A stretch of DNA of 64,000 bases from Methanoflorens sp963701995 (GTDB taxonomy: Archaea; Halobacteriota; Bog-38; Methanoflorentales; Methanoflorentaceae), in NCBI GenBank assembly GCA_963701995.1, contig OY969693.1, positions 930,001 through 994,000 of the forward strand, written 5' to 3'. The translations under genes and the position numbers were made by a program. The number at the start of each line of letters is the position of its first letter. The first letter of the stretch is position 1. A model generated the notes under the pieces. It searched no databases. It was given only the letters and a program-made list of their open reading frames with translations, and was not told the DNA's origin. Shown here piece after piece: positions 26,355-34,356 of the stretch.

Positions 26355-26395
26355 TGTTACGATCCATCCCGACCGTGACACGCTAAGAAAGAGCG

Positions 26396-27049
26396 ATGGA
26401 CGAAGCAGCACTCCTTGACATTCTCGGCAATGAAAATCGCCGCAATATCTTGAAGCTCCTTTCGCTGCGGCCTTTTTACGTGACCGAGATCTCGGAAAGA
26501 CTTCACGTGGCGCCCAAGGCCGTGATCAGCCATCTGAGCATGCTCGAGCAGGCTGGCATCATCGCGTTTTTTGTCGACGAGCGAAGGCGGAAGTACTTCC
26601 ACATCGCCGATAACGTGCTGCTTGAGATTCAAATCTCTCCGTTCAGCTATGGCGTTGAGACTGCGAACCCTGGACAGAAGGAACCAAGCGTTATTGAGTT
26701 CTCAACTCCGATAGGCGAGATACAACTCAAGACGCGAAGTCTAGGCGACGTAGCTGAGACACTCGACAGCCTTAGAAGGGCAAACCGCGAACTGATGGGG
26801 GCCCAGCGAAGGGTACAAGAGTTGGTGAATGAAGTGATGGAACGTGGCGCGCGGAAGATCGACCGAATATCGCAAGACTTCATTGAATATGACATCCTCT
26901 CGCTGCTGCTTACCGGGCCGAAGACTGCCCATCAGCTGTCAGCAGGGCTCGCGATACCCGCCCAGATATTGTCAGAGCGCCTTCGCGACCTCGAAAAACG
27001 AGAGAAAATCAGAAGAATAGATGCAAAGACGTACTGGCTAGCGAGGTAG
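26396..27049 (+). CDS. ArsR-type heat-shock regulator (HSR1 homologue)
   Basis: 217 residues. Residues 1-75 are an ArsR winged helix (LDILGNENRRNILKLL, VTEISERLHVAPKAVISHLSML). Residues 80-100 link to a middle part with a predicted coiled coil (about 120-160), and the C-terminal 50 residues form a second HTH-like segment (YDILSLLLTGPKTAHQLSAGL). It heads the operon with cdc48 and hsp20, the same arrangement as the HSR1 gene in Archaeoglobus. The operator at its own promoter indicates autoregulation. No metal-binding cysteines are visible, as expected for a heat rather than metal sensor. Confidence 0.85.
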   Translation: MDEAALLDILGNENRRNILKLLSLRPFYVTEISERLHVAPKAVISHLSMLEQAGIIAFFVDERRRKYFHIADNVLLEIQISPFSYGVETANPGQKEPSVIEFSTPIGEIQLKTRSLGDVAETLDSLRRANRELMGAQRRVQELVNEVMERGARKIDRISQDFIEYDILSLLLTGPKTAHQLSAGLAIPAQILSERLRDLEKREKIRRIDAKTYWLAR

Positions 27050-27101
27050 GGAGATAAGCTCATCAACGCATCACACACACGAAATAGGAGACAATTGAAA
27101 A

Positions 27102-29342
27102 ATGGCAGAAGAAATAACGCTTAAAGTCGTCGAGGCGTACCATCGCGACGCGGGAAGGGGTATCGCCCGAATCGACATGGATACCATGCGACAACTCGGG
27201 CTCGTAAGCGGGGACATTATCGAGATAACGGGCCGCAACAGAGCAGCCGCCGTGGTGTGGCCGGCATACCCAGAAGACCGAGGCCTCGGCATCATCAGAA
27301 TCGATGGTAACATTCGCGGTAACGCACACGTGGGCATCGACGACAAGGTCGTCATTAAAAAGGCAAAATCGAATCCGGCCGTGAAGATCACGCTGGCCCC
27401 CACCCAGCCGGTGCGTATCGTCGGCGGGGAGGACTATCTCATGCGATTCCTCGAGGGGCGTCCGGTGCAGAAGGGCGAGACGCTCCGGGTCGAAATGCTG
27501 GGCAATCCGATAACCTTTGTGATCACCGCCACCCAGCCAGCAGGCATCGTTATCGCTGGGAAGAGTACGCAAGTAACGCTTAAAGAAAAGCCGACGGTGG
27601 CGGCGGAACGTTCGATTTCTCACGTCACCTACGAAGATATCGGCGGCCTCAAACGAGAGCTCGCCCTGGTTCGAGAAATGATTGAGTTGCCGCTGCGGCA
27701 CCCAGAACTATTCCAAAAGCTCGGCATCGACCCGCCAAAAGGCGTCTTGCTCTACGGCCCACCAGGCACGGGAAAGACACTCATCGCGAAGGCCGTCGCG
27801 AACGAGACGGACGCCTACTTCATCAACATCAGCGGCCCGGAGATAATGAGTAAGTTTTACGGTGAGAGCGAACAGCACCTCCGGGAGCTGTTCAAGGAGG
27901 CGTCGGACAATACCCCCGCGATCATTTTTATAGACGAGATCGACGCGATCGCACCCAAGCGAAGCGAAGTGACGGGAGAGGTCGAACGGCGCGTCGTCGC
28001 CCAACTGCTCGCGCTGATGGATGGCCTTGAGGCACGAGGACAGGTCGTCGTGATCGCCGCTACCAATCGTCCGGAAGGAATCGACTCCGCGCTGCGCAGG
28101 CCCGGTCGATTCGACAGAGAGATCGAAATCGGAGTGCCTGATTCAGCTGGCCGTCTGCAGATATTACAGGTGCACACTAGGGGCATGCCCATCGCCAGCG
28201 ACGTGCGTCTGGAGGATCTCGCCCGTACGACGCACGGCTTTGTCGGCGCTGACCTCGCCGCCTTATCCAAAGAAGCGGCGATGCACGCACTGCGAAAGAT
28301 CCTTCCCGAGATTGACCTTGAACAAGAGATCCCGCAAGATGTGCTGGATAAGCTCGAGGTCACCGCGGAAGACTTCACGAACGTCCGGAAGAACATCGAG
28401 CCCTCAGCGATGCGCGAGGTCTTTGTTGAGGCGCCCAACGTGAAGTGGCAAGACGTCGGGGGGCTTGAAGCGCCCAAACAAGAGCTGATAGAGGCCGTGG
28501 AGTGGCCAATAAAATTCGCCGACGCGTTTAGCACGATCAACACGAAGCCGCCAAAGGGGGTGTTGCTCTTCGGCCCACCGGGGACGGGAAAGACGCTCCT
28601 AGCCAAGGCGGTCGCGACGGAAAGCGAAGCCAACTTTATTAGCATAAAGGGGCCCGAACTGTTGAGCAAGTGGGTGGGCGAGTCGGAAAAAGGCGTGCGC
28701 GAGACGTTTCGACGCGCCAAGCAGGTCTCACCGACCATCATCCTGTTCGATGAGCTTGACGCGGTAGCACCGACCCGAGGGGCGAGTTCAGACTCGCACG
28801 TGACGGAACGTGTAGTGAGCCAACTGCTGACCGAGCTCGATGGCTTAGAGGAGCTAAAGGACGTGGTGGTGATCGGCGCAACGAATCGGCCCGATATGGT
28901 TGATATTGCGCTCCTACGGCCCGGACGACTTGACAGGCTCGTGTACATACCGCCGCCAAACGCGTCGAGTCGCGCGCAGATATTTGCAATCCACCTGCGC
29001 GGAAAGCCGCTGGCAGACGACGTCGACATCGAGCAGCTCGCCAAAGAGACCGATGGGTACGTCGGTGCCGATATCGAAGCAATTTGCAGAGAAGGCGCGA
29101 TGCTCGCTCTCCGAGGCTTCATCCGAGACGACATGACGCCCGAGCAGGTGAAGGAGGGCGCGTCGACTATACGGATTACGAAAGCGCATCTGTACGCTGC
29201 TATCAATCGGGTTAAGCCAACGGCGTCCCGCGACGTGCTTCACCAGTATGAGAAGATCGCAACGGAGTTTGCAAAGTTCTCCGTTACCGAAGAAGAGTCG
29301 AAGGAGAAGGGTGCAAAGCCTGAATTTGCAGGGTATGCGTGA
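27102..29342 (+). CDS. cdc48: CDC48/VCP-type AAA ATPase
   Basis: 746 residues: N-terminal double-psi barrel and CDC48 domain 2 (1-165), then two AAA modules. D1: Walker A GPPGTGKT (219-226), Walker B IIFIDEIDAIA, arginine fingers in RRPGRFDREI. D2: Walker A GPPGTGKT (near 490), Walker B IILFDELDAVA, RPGRLDRLV. It unfolds and extracts proteins, feeding the archaeal proteasome. AGGAGA precedes the ATG. The PAC2 gene at 16.0 kb is another proteasome link in this window. Heat induction is predicted from the operator in front of the operon. Confidence 0.97.
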   Translation: MAEEITLKVVEAYHRDAGRGIARIDMDTMRQLGLVSGDIIEITGRNRAAAVVWPAYPEDRGLGIIRIDGNIRGNAHVGIDDKVVIKKAKSNPAVKITLAPTQPVRIVGGEDYLMRFLEGRPVQKGETLRVEMLGNPITFVITATQPAGIVIAGKSTQVTLKEKPTVAAERSISHVTYEDIGGLKRELALVREMIELPLRHPELFQKLGIDPPKGVLLYGPPGTGKTLIAKAVANETDAYFINISGPEIMSKFYGESEQHLRELFKEASDNTPAIIFIDEIDAIAPKRSEVTGEVERRVVAQLLALMDGLEARGQVVVIAATNRPEGIDSALRRPGRFDREIEIGVPDSAGRLQILQVHTRGMPIASDVRLEDLARTTHGFVGADLAALSKEAAMHALRKILPEIDLEQEIPQDVLDKLEVTAEDFTNVRKNIEPSAMREVFVEAPNVKWQDVGGLEAPKQELIEAVEWPIKFADAFSTINTKPPKGVLLFGPPGTGKTLLAKAVATESEANFISIKGPELLSKWVGESEKGVRETFRRAKQVSPTIILFDELDAVAPTRGASSDSHVTERVVSQLLTELDGLEELKDVVVIGATNRPDMVDIALLRPGRLDRLVYIPPPNASSRAQIFAIHLRGKPLADDVDIEQLAKETDGYVGADIEAICREGAMLALRGFIRDDMTPEQVKEGASTIRITKAHLYAAINRVKPTASRDVLHQYEKIATEFAKFSVTEEESKEKGAKPEFAGYA

Positions 29343-29390
29343 GAAAACACATAGAATTAACGGCGTGAAGAAAGAAAAGGAGGCGTAAAA

Positions 29391-29879
29391 ATGGCGAAAA
29401 GGCGACGGAGTTTTTTCGATGACTTTTTCGGTGAAGGATTCGATGAGCTCATGGATAAGATGCTGCGAGACCTGCAGGAAGGGGGGCAACCGAAACCCTT
29501 CATTTACGGGTTCTCAATGACGCAGCACCCCGGCGAAGCGCCAGAAGTGCGAGAATTCGGGAATGTCCAGCCCTTTGGCAGGAGCGTCAAGATGGAGGAC
29601 GAGAGAAAGCCCCTGATCGACGTTATGGAGACGACGGACGAAGTTCACGTTATTGCCGAGATGCCCGGCGTGGATCGAACGGACGTGCAGCTCGACACCA
29701 CAGAGAGCAGACTTGACATCAAAGCCCAAAACGAGTTTAGAAAATACTCTGAAAGCGTTGAACTCCCTGTCAAGGTTGACCCACACAGCGCGAAGGCAAC
29801 CTACCGAAATGGCGTTCTTGAGGTGAGGCTGAAACGCGTCCAACCTGAAGAAGAGAAGTCGCACATTAGCGTCGAATGA
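29391..29879 (+). CDS. hsp20: Hsp20/alpha-crystallin small heat-shock protein
   Basis: 162 residues. An N-terminal arm of 65 residues leads to the alpha-crystallin domain: PLIDVMETTDEVHVIAEMPGV, TTESRLDIKAQ, and KATYRNGVLEVRLKRV with the A-x-x-x-NGVLEV signature. The C-terminal I-x-I-type tail is weak (SHISVE). It holds unfolded proteins in large oligomers. AGGAGGCG precedes the ATG. It is the third gene of the heat-shock operon, 48 bases after cdc48. Confidence 0.93.
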   Translation: MAKRRRSFFDDFFGEGFDELMDKMLRDLQEGGQPKPFIYGFSMTQHPGEAPEVREFGNVQPFGRSVKMEDERKPLIDVMETTDEVHVIAEMPGVDRTDVQLDTTESRLDIKAQNEFRKYSESVELPVKVDPHSAKATYRNGVLEVRLKRVQPEEEKSHISVE

Positions 29880-29894
29880 AGGGGTTCACCCTCT

Positions 29895-30545
29895 TCAAAC
29901 TTCCTTTTTAATGGCATCGGGCAAGGTGCTTACGTCGCGCAGCACGAAATCGGGCTGGGCGCGGATCAGCAACTGACGCGTGGCAAAGCCGCAGAGCACT
30001 GCGGCCGTTTTTGTCCCCGCTTTTTTTCCCATAAGGATATCTTCGACCATGTCGCCCACGTAGAGCACCTCCGAGGCGACGACGCGCGCTTGTTCTATTG
30101 CCATAAGCAAGGTTTCCGGCGCTGGCTTCCCGTGCTCAAATCCGACATCGTCGCCAAACAACATGGTATCGAAGTACGCCTCGATTCCTTGTTCACTGAC
30201 CTCGCTCGTCACGCGCTCTCGAGACCCGCCAGAGACGAGGCCAAGCTTCAAATGCATCTTCTTCAGTTCAAGTAGGGCGTCGGCAGTGCCGTCGAACAGT
30301 GCGCACTCCGTGTTGTGTCGCGCGTAGCAGTCCATCCACGCCGCATCTGCGGTTGCCCAGTCGTCTTCGCGTATCCCCAAGTACAAGTAGTAATCGTGAT
30401 AGTTGGGACGACTCTCTTGGCGGAACTCTTCGAGGGTTACCTGTGGCAGACCGAAGGCGTCCATGACGACTAGATAGCTCTCATAGGTGGGAATGACCGA
30501 ATTGTAGAGCGTCCCATCCCAGTCGAACATCACTGCTTTAAGCAC
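29895..30545 (-). CDS. HAD-superfamily hydrolase (phosphoglycolate phosphatase-like)
   Basis: 216 residues. Motif I FDWDGTLYNS (Asp8, Asp10), motif II VSGGSRE, motif III lysine in HGKPAPE, motif IV YVGDMVEDI. A helical C1 cap lies between residues 15 and 85. This is the phosphoglycolate/sugar-phosphate phosphatase branch, with the substrate unknown. It follows the transglycosylase-like gene with a four-base gap and is convergent with hsp20 (15 bases), so it shares an operon with the former. Confidence 0.85.
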   Translation of the reverse strand: MLKAVMFDWDGTLYNSVIPTYESYLVVMDAFGLPQVTLEEFRQESRPNYHDYYLYLGIREDDWATADAAWMDCYARHNTECALFDGTADALLELKKMHLKLGLVSGGSRERVTSEVSEQGIEAYFDTMLFGDDVGFEHGKPAPETLLMAIEQARVVASEVLYVGDMVEDILMGKKAGTKTAAVLCGFATRQLLIRAQPDFVLRDVSTLPDAIKKEV

Positions 30546-30549
30546 GTCC

Positions 30550-31575
30550 CTACTCCCGCGGCAGTTTTTCGCTCACGATGGCATAGCATCTCCACAGTTC
30601 TTGCCTGTCATACTCAACAAGCCGCTGCTGGGTGAGCTCTGCAATCGTATTGTTCTCGAGGGCGTCATTTATGCGCGCTTCTGAAAGGCGCATTATGTGA
30701 ACGTTATGTCTGACGCGCGCCTCAGGAGCGCGCTTGAGCTCTTTGAGCGCATCAAGCGGATTCTTGCTCGAGCAAGAATCGCAGTTGCACGTCCATTCGG
30801 TGAGTTTGTCCGCTCGCACAAGCCTGCCTGAAGCTGTCAAAACAGAGCCATACGCGAGTCCGGCGATTACGGCACTCGAGCCGTCTGCTGACGTCACGTT
30901 AGCGTATGCGAGAAGCTCGAGGGCGTTCAATGAGCTGCCTCCCGAGGCGTGAAATCGCGCGTCTCCAAACTCGCCTAAGAGCTGATTGTATGCGGCGAGC
31001 ACCTCAAACTGCTTCACGCGATCTTCCGAGCGGAATTTTGCGAGGCGGGAAAACAGGCCAAATCCCGCGGAGAGCTTATTCAAACCGGCATTTAAAGCTC
31101 TCTCGAATATGTACCGGGAATCGCGGAACGTACCTACCTCAAAGCCAGCGTACAACAAATCAGGCCGTTGAGCGTTCTCGTTGGCCCACAAAGCGGCTTT
31201 TAGGCTCGTTTCGAGCGCCTTCAAACGATCTGCTTTGACGTGCTTCCAGTAGGGCGTTTTAAAATCGCCGTTGACCGGAACGTTGAGTGTCATCAAACCG
31301 TCGGTCCTGTTGTTCACCAGCTTTTCCTGCAATAGCAGAACCCTTTCTTTCGTTCGCAGTTCGGGCTTTTTCGAATATGGGGGCGAGAAAAAGTTGCCGC
31401 TGTGAATGAAATGGTGTGGGATGCTCGCTGGATCTGTCGCGTACGCCTTGGCAAAGGAGGTGTTATCGAAGGATAACACGACGGGGTCATTCAGCCCGCG
31501 CAGCGTCGGGACGAACGTCCGGTAGAAATGAAATAGACTCGTAGACATCGTGTCGTTTCTGTGGGAAATAGGCAC
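30550..31575 (-). CDS. tRNA-guanine transglycosylase-superfamily paralogue (TGT/DpdA-like)
   Basis: 341 residues. The C-terminal region has the TGT zinc site CNCDSC followed by RHNVHIM, about 27 residues on. Before it, FHASGGSSLNALELLA and SADGSSAVIAGLAYGS look like the barrel strands that carry the second catalytic Asp. The N-terminal DSG motif of true TGTs is not evident; FDNTSFAKAY sits near that place. There is no PUA domain. A genuine TgtA is encoded at 47.1 kb, so this is a divergent paralogue. Base exchange on tRNA or DNA is possible; the partner is unknown. Confidence 0.6.
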   Translation of the reverse strand: MPISHRNDTMSTSLFHFYRTFVPTLRGLNDPVVLSFDNTSFAKAYATDPASIPHHFIHSGNFFSPPYSKKPELRTKERVLLLQEKLVNNRTDGLMTLNVPVNGDFKTPYWKHVKADRLKALETSLKAALWANENAQRPDLLYAGFEVGTFRDSRYIFERALNAGLNKLSAGFGLFSRLAKFRSEDRVKQFEVLAAYNQLLGEFGDARFHASGGSSLNALELLAYANVTSADGSSAVIAGLAYGSVLTASGRLVRADKLTEWTCNCDSCSSKNPLDALKELKRAPEARVRHNVHIMRLSEARINDALENNTIAELTQQRLVEYDRQELWRCYAIVSEKLPRE

Positions 31576-31603
31576 GCAAGCTTTTTAACGCACGGGTATA
31601 GCT

Positions 31604-31625
31604 TATATCTACTTGAATTGATATA
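31604..31625. promoter_or_regulatory. Inverted repeat TATATC-N10-GATATA in a divergent promoter
   Basis: Perfect 6-base arms separated by 10 bases lie between the divergent genes starting at 31575 and 31642. The right arm is part of the plus-strand TATA region (GATATAAAAAT). It may act as an operator for both genes or be just two facing TATA boxes. Confidence 0.45.
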
Positions 31626-31641
31626 AAAATGGTGACGTTAC

Positions 31642-31869
31642 ATGCCAAATGGACTTATGGACTCGGAGCGAATACGCGAGATTGTGCGATCAAGCAAGGA
31701 CTACCTTCAGATTATTTATCAGAACGACACGAAACTTGTGTTGAAGGTGCACAACGATCCTGCTATTGAGATCAAAGTTGAAGACGAAGGAACCACTGTT
31801 TCCATCGATATAGTTGAACCCGAAAGGCTCGGCCAGCTGGTCCAACAGTTTCGGGACCTGATGTCGTAA
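31642..31869 (+). CDS. Small conserved-looking protein, unknown
   Basis: 75 residues, acidic, predicted helix (SERIREIVRSSKDYLQIIY) followed by two beta strands (TKLVLKVHNDPAIEIKV, TTVSIDIVEPE) and a helix. No family recognised. The start may instead be the methionine at 31657 (MDSERI), since the TATA-like element at 31620-31630 would start transcription near 31650. It is the first of three small plus-strand genes. Confidence 0.55.
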   Translation: MPNGLMDSERIREIVRSSKDYLQIIYQNDTKLVLKVHNDPAIEIKVEDEGTTVSIDIVEPERLGQLVQQFRDLMS

Positions 31870-31879
31870 GCGCGCGGAT

Positions 31880-32137
31880 GTGAGCGATAAAATGATTGGC
31901 AATGCACTTTCCGCGCTGAAGGCGTTCGGTGTTGCTGCCCGCGCCCTCGATGACGAGGGCCTGACCATCGAAATACGCAACCGGGGCAAGCCCGCCGTTG
32001 CCGTTGGGCGAAACGCTCATTCCCTTGTGCTGGACAAGGTTTACGGTCCTATAAAAGTAAGAAGCTTCAAAGAAGTGGTCGAATTGTTGGGGAAAACCGC
32101 GGCTGGAACACAGGAGGAGGACGTCTCACGAGACTAG
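31880..32137 (+). CDS. Small soluble protein, unknown
   Basis: 85 residues from a GTG 10 bases after the previous stop. The pattern LSALKAFGVAARALDDEGLTIEI followed by GRNAHSLVLDKVYGPIKVRSF suggests a small alpha/beta domain with a basic patch. No family recognised. AGGAGGAGG near its end would serve a following gene. Close spacing implies one transcript with its neighbours. Confidence 0.5.
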   Translation: MSDKMIGNALSALKAFGVAARALDDEGLTIEIRNRGKPAVAVGRNAHSLVLDKVYGPIKVRSFKEVVELLGKTAAGTQEEDVSRD

Positions 32138-32145
32138 GCGCTTTT

Positions 32146-32418
32146 TTGGTGTATCTCCTCGGAGCACTGCTAATAATCGCGGGCGCATTCGTTCTTCTGT
32201 CACAATTAGGGGTCCTTGGGCTTCTCCTTAACACTCTGAATCTTCCCGCGATCGTTCTGTTTGCACTCGTGCTCATCCTCGTTGGAATCGTCTTGATCCG
32301 AGGGGCGTCACTGATCGCGTATAGCCCTGACCACCAAAGAAAAGATCGGAATGAGCTAGACTATAAAGATCTCACCTACGAAGACCAAGATTCGTGGAGG
32401 TACAAAAAGCGCTATTAG
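32146..32418 (+). CDS. Small two-TM membrane protein
   Basis: About 90 residues. Two hydrophobic helices (about 3-26, LLGALLIIAGAFVLLSQLG, and 33-58, LPAIVLFALVLILVGIVLI) and a charged 30-residue C-terminal tail rich in Asp, Lys and Tyr. The start is uncertain: TTG 32146 or GTG 32149, both rather far from the strong AGGAGGAGG at 32111-32120, so the true start may be an unusual codon nearer to it. Function unknown. Confidence 0.55.
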   Translation: MVYLLGALLIIAGAFVLLSQLGVLGLLLNTLNLPAIVLFALVLILVGIVLIRGASLIAYSPDHQRKDRNELDYKDLTYEDQDSWRYKKRY

Positions 32419-32810
32419 TCACTAGAGAGCTGCGCGCTCTGCGGCGCGCTGATTACGCCTTCGTAGTACCTGATTTTTTCGTTGATCACATCTTCGAATT
32501 TCTTGTACTCGCGTATTACACCAATCCACATGAGCCCGTAGCACAGGGCGATCGAAATAAGAACGGTCCCCCCGGCTAGTATATAGTTGTCGCCTCGCAC
32601 GAGAATGGCGTTGCCGAACAAGTATTGTGACGTGAGTACGACATAAACAGCGAGAAGGATCCCTGCCACCCCACCCCACATCGATTTTATGTGCCATATG
32701 TGGCGTTCGTGGCGTTTTTCCATTTTTCGAAAATCTAACTCAAGAATTCGGTTGTAGACGTCGCCCTTGTTGACTTCGACGTATTTGTTTTGTCCGCGCT
32801 GCGTGGTCAC
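32415..32810 (-). CDS. Two-TM protein coupled to the Thr/Pro-rich surface protein
   Basis: 131 residues from the GTG at 32810, with AAGGAG just upstream. A soluble N-terminal part (KGDVYNRILELDFRKMEKRHERHIWH) is followed by two membrane helices (WGGVAGILLAVYVVLTSQYLF; YILAGGTVLISIALCYGLMW) and a charged tail (YKKFEDVINEKIRYYEG). An open frame continues upstream to 33152 but only reads the neighbour's repeats out of frame. The GTG overlaps the stop of that neighbour by four bases, so they are translationally coupled. Unknown family. Confidence 0.6.
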   Translation of the reverse strand: MTTQRGQNKYVEVNKGDVYNRILELDFRKMEKRHERHIWHIKSMWGGVAGILLAVYVVLTSQYLFGNAILVRGDNYILAGGTVLISIALCYGLMWIGVIREYKKFEDVINEKIRYYEGVISAPQSAQLSSD

Positions 32811-33247
32811 ATTCTCCTTGTCGTGTAATAGAAGCCAACCATAAGCCCAACCGCAATAATGCCGATTATCGCTGCGCCGACAAGTGTAGGATCGCCGCCG
32901 CCTCCTCCCGTTTGATTGGCCGTGGGCGTCGCACTCACTACCGGCGTAGGCGTCACACTCACCACCGGCGTAGCCGTCGGTGAAGGCGTCACACTTACCC
33001 GGGGCGTCGGCGTCGGTGAAGGCGTCACACTTACCTGGGGCGTCGGCGTCGGTGAAGGCGTCACACTCACTCGGGCCGTCGGCGTCGGTGAAGGCGTCAC
33101 ACTCACTCGGGCCGTCGCCGTTGCTGCAGCGGCCTGTTGTGCGTGCAAACAAAGCGCCGTCGATGAGGCCGCCGCTATGACAATTACGAAAGACAGCACT
33201 ACAACGCGTGAGATGAGAATTCTGGATCCTCCTGCTTGTAACGACAA
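32807..33247 (-). CDS. Secreted/anchored Thr-Pro-rich repeat protein
   Basis: 146 residues. N-terminal signal (ILISRVVVLSFVIVIAAASS), then about 70 residues of 12-residue repeats of the form RVSVTPSPTPTP, a glycine run (TGGGGGDP) and a C-terminal membrane helix (LVGAAIIGIIAVGLMVGFYY) ending in TTRRM. This is the plan of an extracellular, probably O-glycosylated stalk anchored by its C-terminus. There is no globular domain. The start codon appears to be TTG at 33247, about 20 bases after a TATA element (33264-33273), so the message may be leaderless. Confidence 0.65.
   Translation of the reverse strand: MSLQAGGSRILISRVVVLSFVIVIAAASSTALCLHAQQAAAATATARVSVTPSPTPTARVSVTPSPTPTPQVSVTPSPTPTPRVSVTPSPTATPVVSVTPTPVVSATPTANQTGGGGGDPTLVGAAIIGIIAVGLMVGFYYTTRRM
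32976..33119. repeat. 36-bp tandem repeat (four near-identical units)
   Basis: The word GTCGGTGAAGGCGTCAC recurs at 32976, 33012, 33048 and 33084, exactly 36 bases apart, with a few single-base differences. It encodes the 12-residue Thr/Pro repeat in the overlapping gene. Shorter partial copies continue towards 32930. Confidence 0.85.
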
Positions 33248-33447
33248 CTATTGATTCCCAGCTAGTATATAAATAAGTTGTCTGCTAGGGCACACTTGGG
33301 TGCTGGACAGAGCATCACGTTTCAAGACAAAAATTGGCCGCCTGAGGAAAAAAACTTCGGACATTGCCCAGTTGCTCGCAACTTCTGTCGTTGGGGGCCA
33401 GACCTTCATTTTCACAAATCCGGCGAGCGCGCACAGCTCACGGAAGC

Positions 33448-33777
33448 TCACTCTAGGCTTGGTATGTGATCCTTCCTCAGTTCCTCTCGCGTGAAGCTTA
33501 CCATCTCCAAAGTCAGCGGTTCGACGTGCACGATTCTCTCTCCCGGCAGATTTGCCGCTGTGAAGAACTCGTCGAGGAGAGAGAACGGAACGAGATATGC
33601 TTTCCTCGTTATAATATCGGATCGAGGATCGTCAATGCGCTTCACGACCAGGTATACGAATTTCGAGTACTTGTCGAATGTGTCTTCGGTTACGTTAGAA
33701 AAATAGTAGTCAAACACGAACCCGTGCTCGGTCGTAAGTGTCTCCATTCCTTCGCCGGCAGTGAATTTTATAGCCAT
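33448..33777 (-). CDS. Hypothetical protein
   Basis: 109 residues, no signal peptide or membrane span. Predicted alpha/beta: FVFDYYFSNVTEDTFDKYSKF, YLVVKRIDDPRSDII, KAYLVPFSLLDEFFTAANLPG. Not recognised as a family. ATG start after a plausible TATA (TTTAAGAG on the minus strand near 33830). The 200 bases on its 3' side (33248-33447) show no gene. Confidence 0.5.
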   Translation of the reverse strand: MAIKFTAGEGMETLTTEHGFVFDYYFSNVTEDTFDKYSKFVYLVVKRIDDPRSDIITRKAYLVPFSLLDEFFTAANLPGERIVHVEPLTLEMVSFTREELRKDHIPSLE

Positions 33778-33898
33778 GTCCCATCACTTCAGTGTTGCCA
33801 AGTGTTTACGGACTAAACAGTTTGAAAACTCTTAAATCTTGCTCGGAAAGCGTTGGATCACTGCTGTGACCGGACGCTAATTTGGCGCTTAGATTCAG

Positions 33899-33923
33899 GT
33901 TACCCCTCGAGCTGAGAGGTAAC
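33899..33923. other. Near-perfect hairpin in intergenic space
   Basis: GTTACCCCTC and GAGAGGTAAC pair with one mismatch around a 5-base loop, within the 251-base gap between divergent genes (33778-34028). Flanking bases can extend the pairing only weakly. It may be a small structured RNA or a protein-binding dyad; nothing else supports an RNA gene. Confidence 0.4.
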
Positions 33924-34028
33924 ACCCCTGACGCGCGTTCATCAGTCCGCACTAAAGCGCCCCGTGTGACGTGGCTGCGTCGCCGCCTTTTTCGATACCT
34001 TTAATTCGTAGGAACGTAAGCACTACGT

Positions 34029-34298
34029 ATGGACCGAGAGGTTGTTGTCTCCGTAAGCGTGCGAGCTGTTGGATATGATCAAGAAACATCGACACTTGAG
34101 ATTGAGTTTTGCGATTCAAGCATCTATCAGTATGCTCCTGTCTCGCAAGAAATTTACAACGGTCTTATGAATTCGCTCGGGTCCAACCTCGAAAAAACTG
34201 ATTTGAGATACTTTAGCGAACACATCAAGGGGAAGTATAAGCAGAAAACCATTCGGAGGCCGCGGCTTAATCTCTTTAAAGGTATTTTAGATACGTAA
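34029..34298 (+). CDS. KTSC domain protein
   Basis: 89 residues. Contains a KTSC-like core: VRAVGYDQETSTLEIEF, SSIYQYAPVSQEIYNGLMN, then SLGSNLEKTDLRYFSEHIKGKY. KTSC domains are found alone or fused to nucleic-acid enzymes and are thought to bind RNA or nucleotides; the role is unknown. The promoter-like TTTAATTCG about 25 bases upstream suggests a short or absent leader. Confidence 0.75.
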   Translation: MDREVVVSVSVRAVGYDQETSTLEIEFCDSSIYQYAPVSQEIYNGLMNSLGSNLEKTDLRYFSEHIKGKYKQKTIRRPRLNLFKGILDT

Positions 34299-34356
34299 TC
34301 AATCGTGCCATCTCCTGCAGTTTTGAAAGCCTTCGATCGCGGCGAGTAGTCCCGCG

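Noticed and set aside
27857..29206. A 449-codon open frame antisense to cdc48
   Set aside because: It lies wholly inside the strongly conserved cdc48 gene on the other strand. Its composition is Ser/Arg-rich and shadow-like, with no domain or ribosome binding site.
32976..33119. Possible CRISPR array because units repeat at a constant 36-base step
   Set aside because: There are no distinct spacers: the whole 36-base unit is repeated and it codes for a periodic peptide. No cas genes are in the window.
32415..33152. Upstream extension of the two-TM protein frame
   Set aside because: The extra 114 residues only read the 36-bp repeats of the neighbouring gene out of frame (GECDA/DADGP-like repeats); GTG 32810 with AAGGAG is the supported start.
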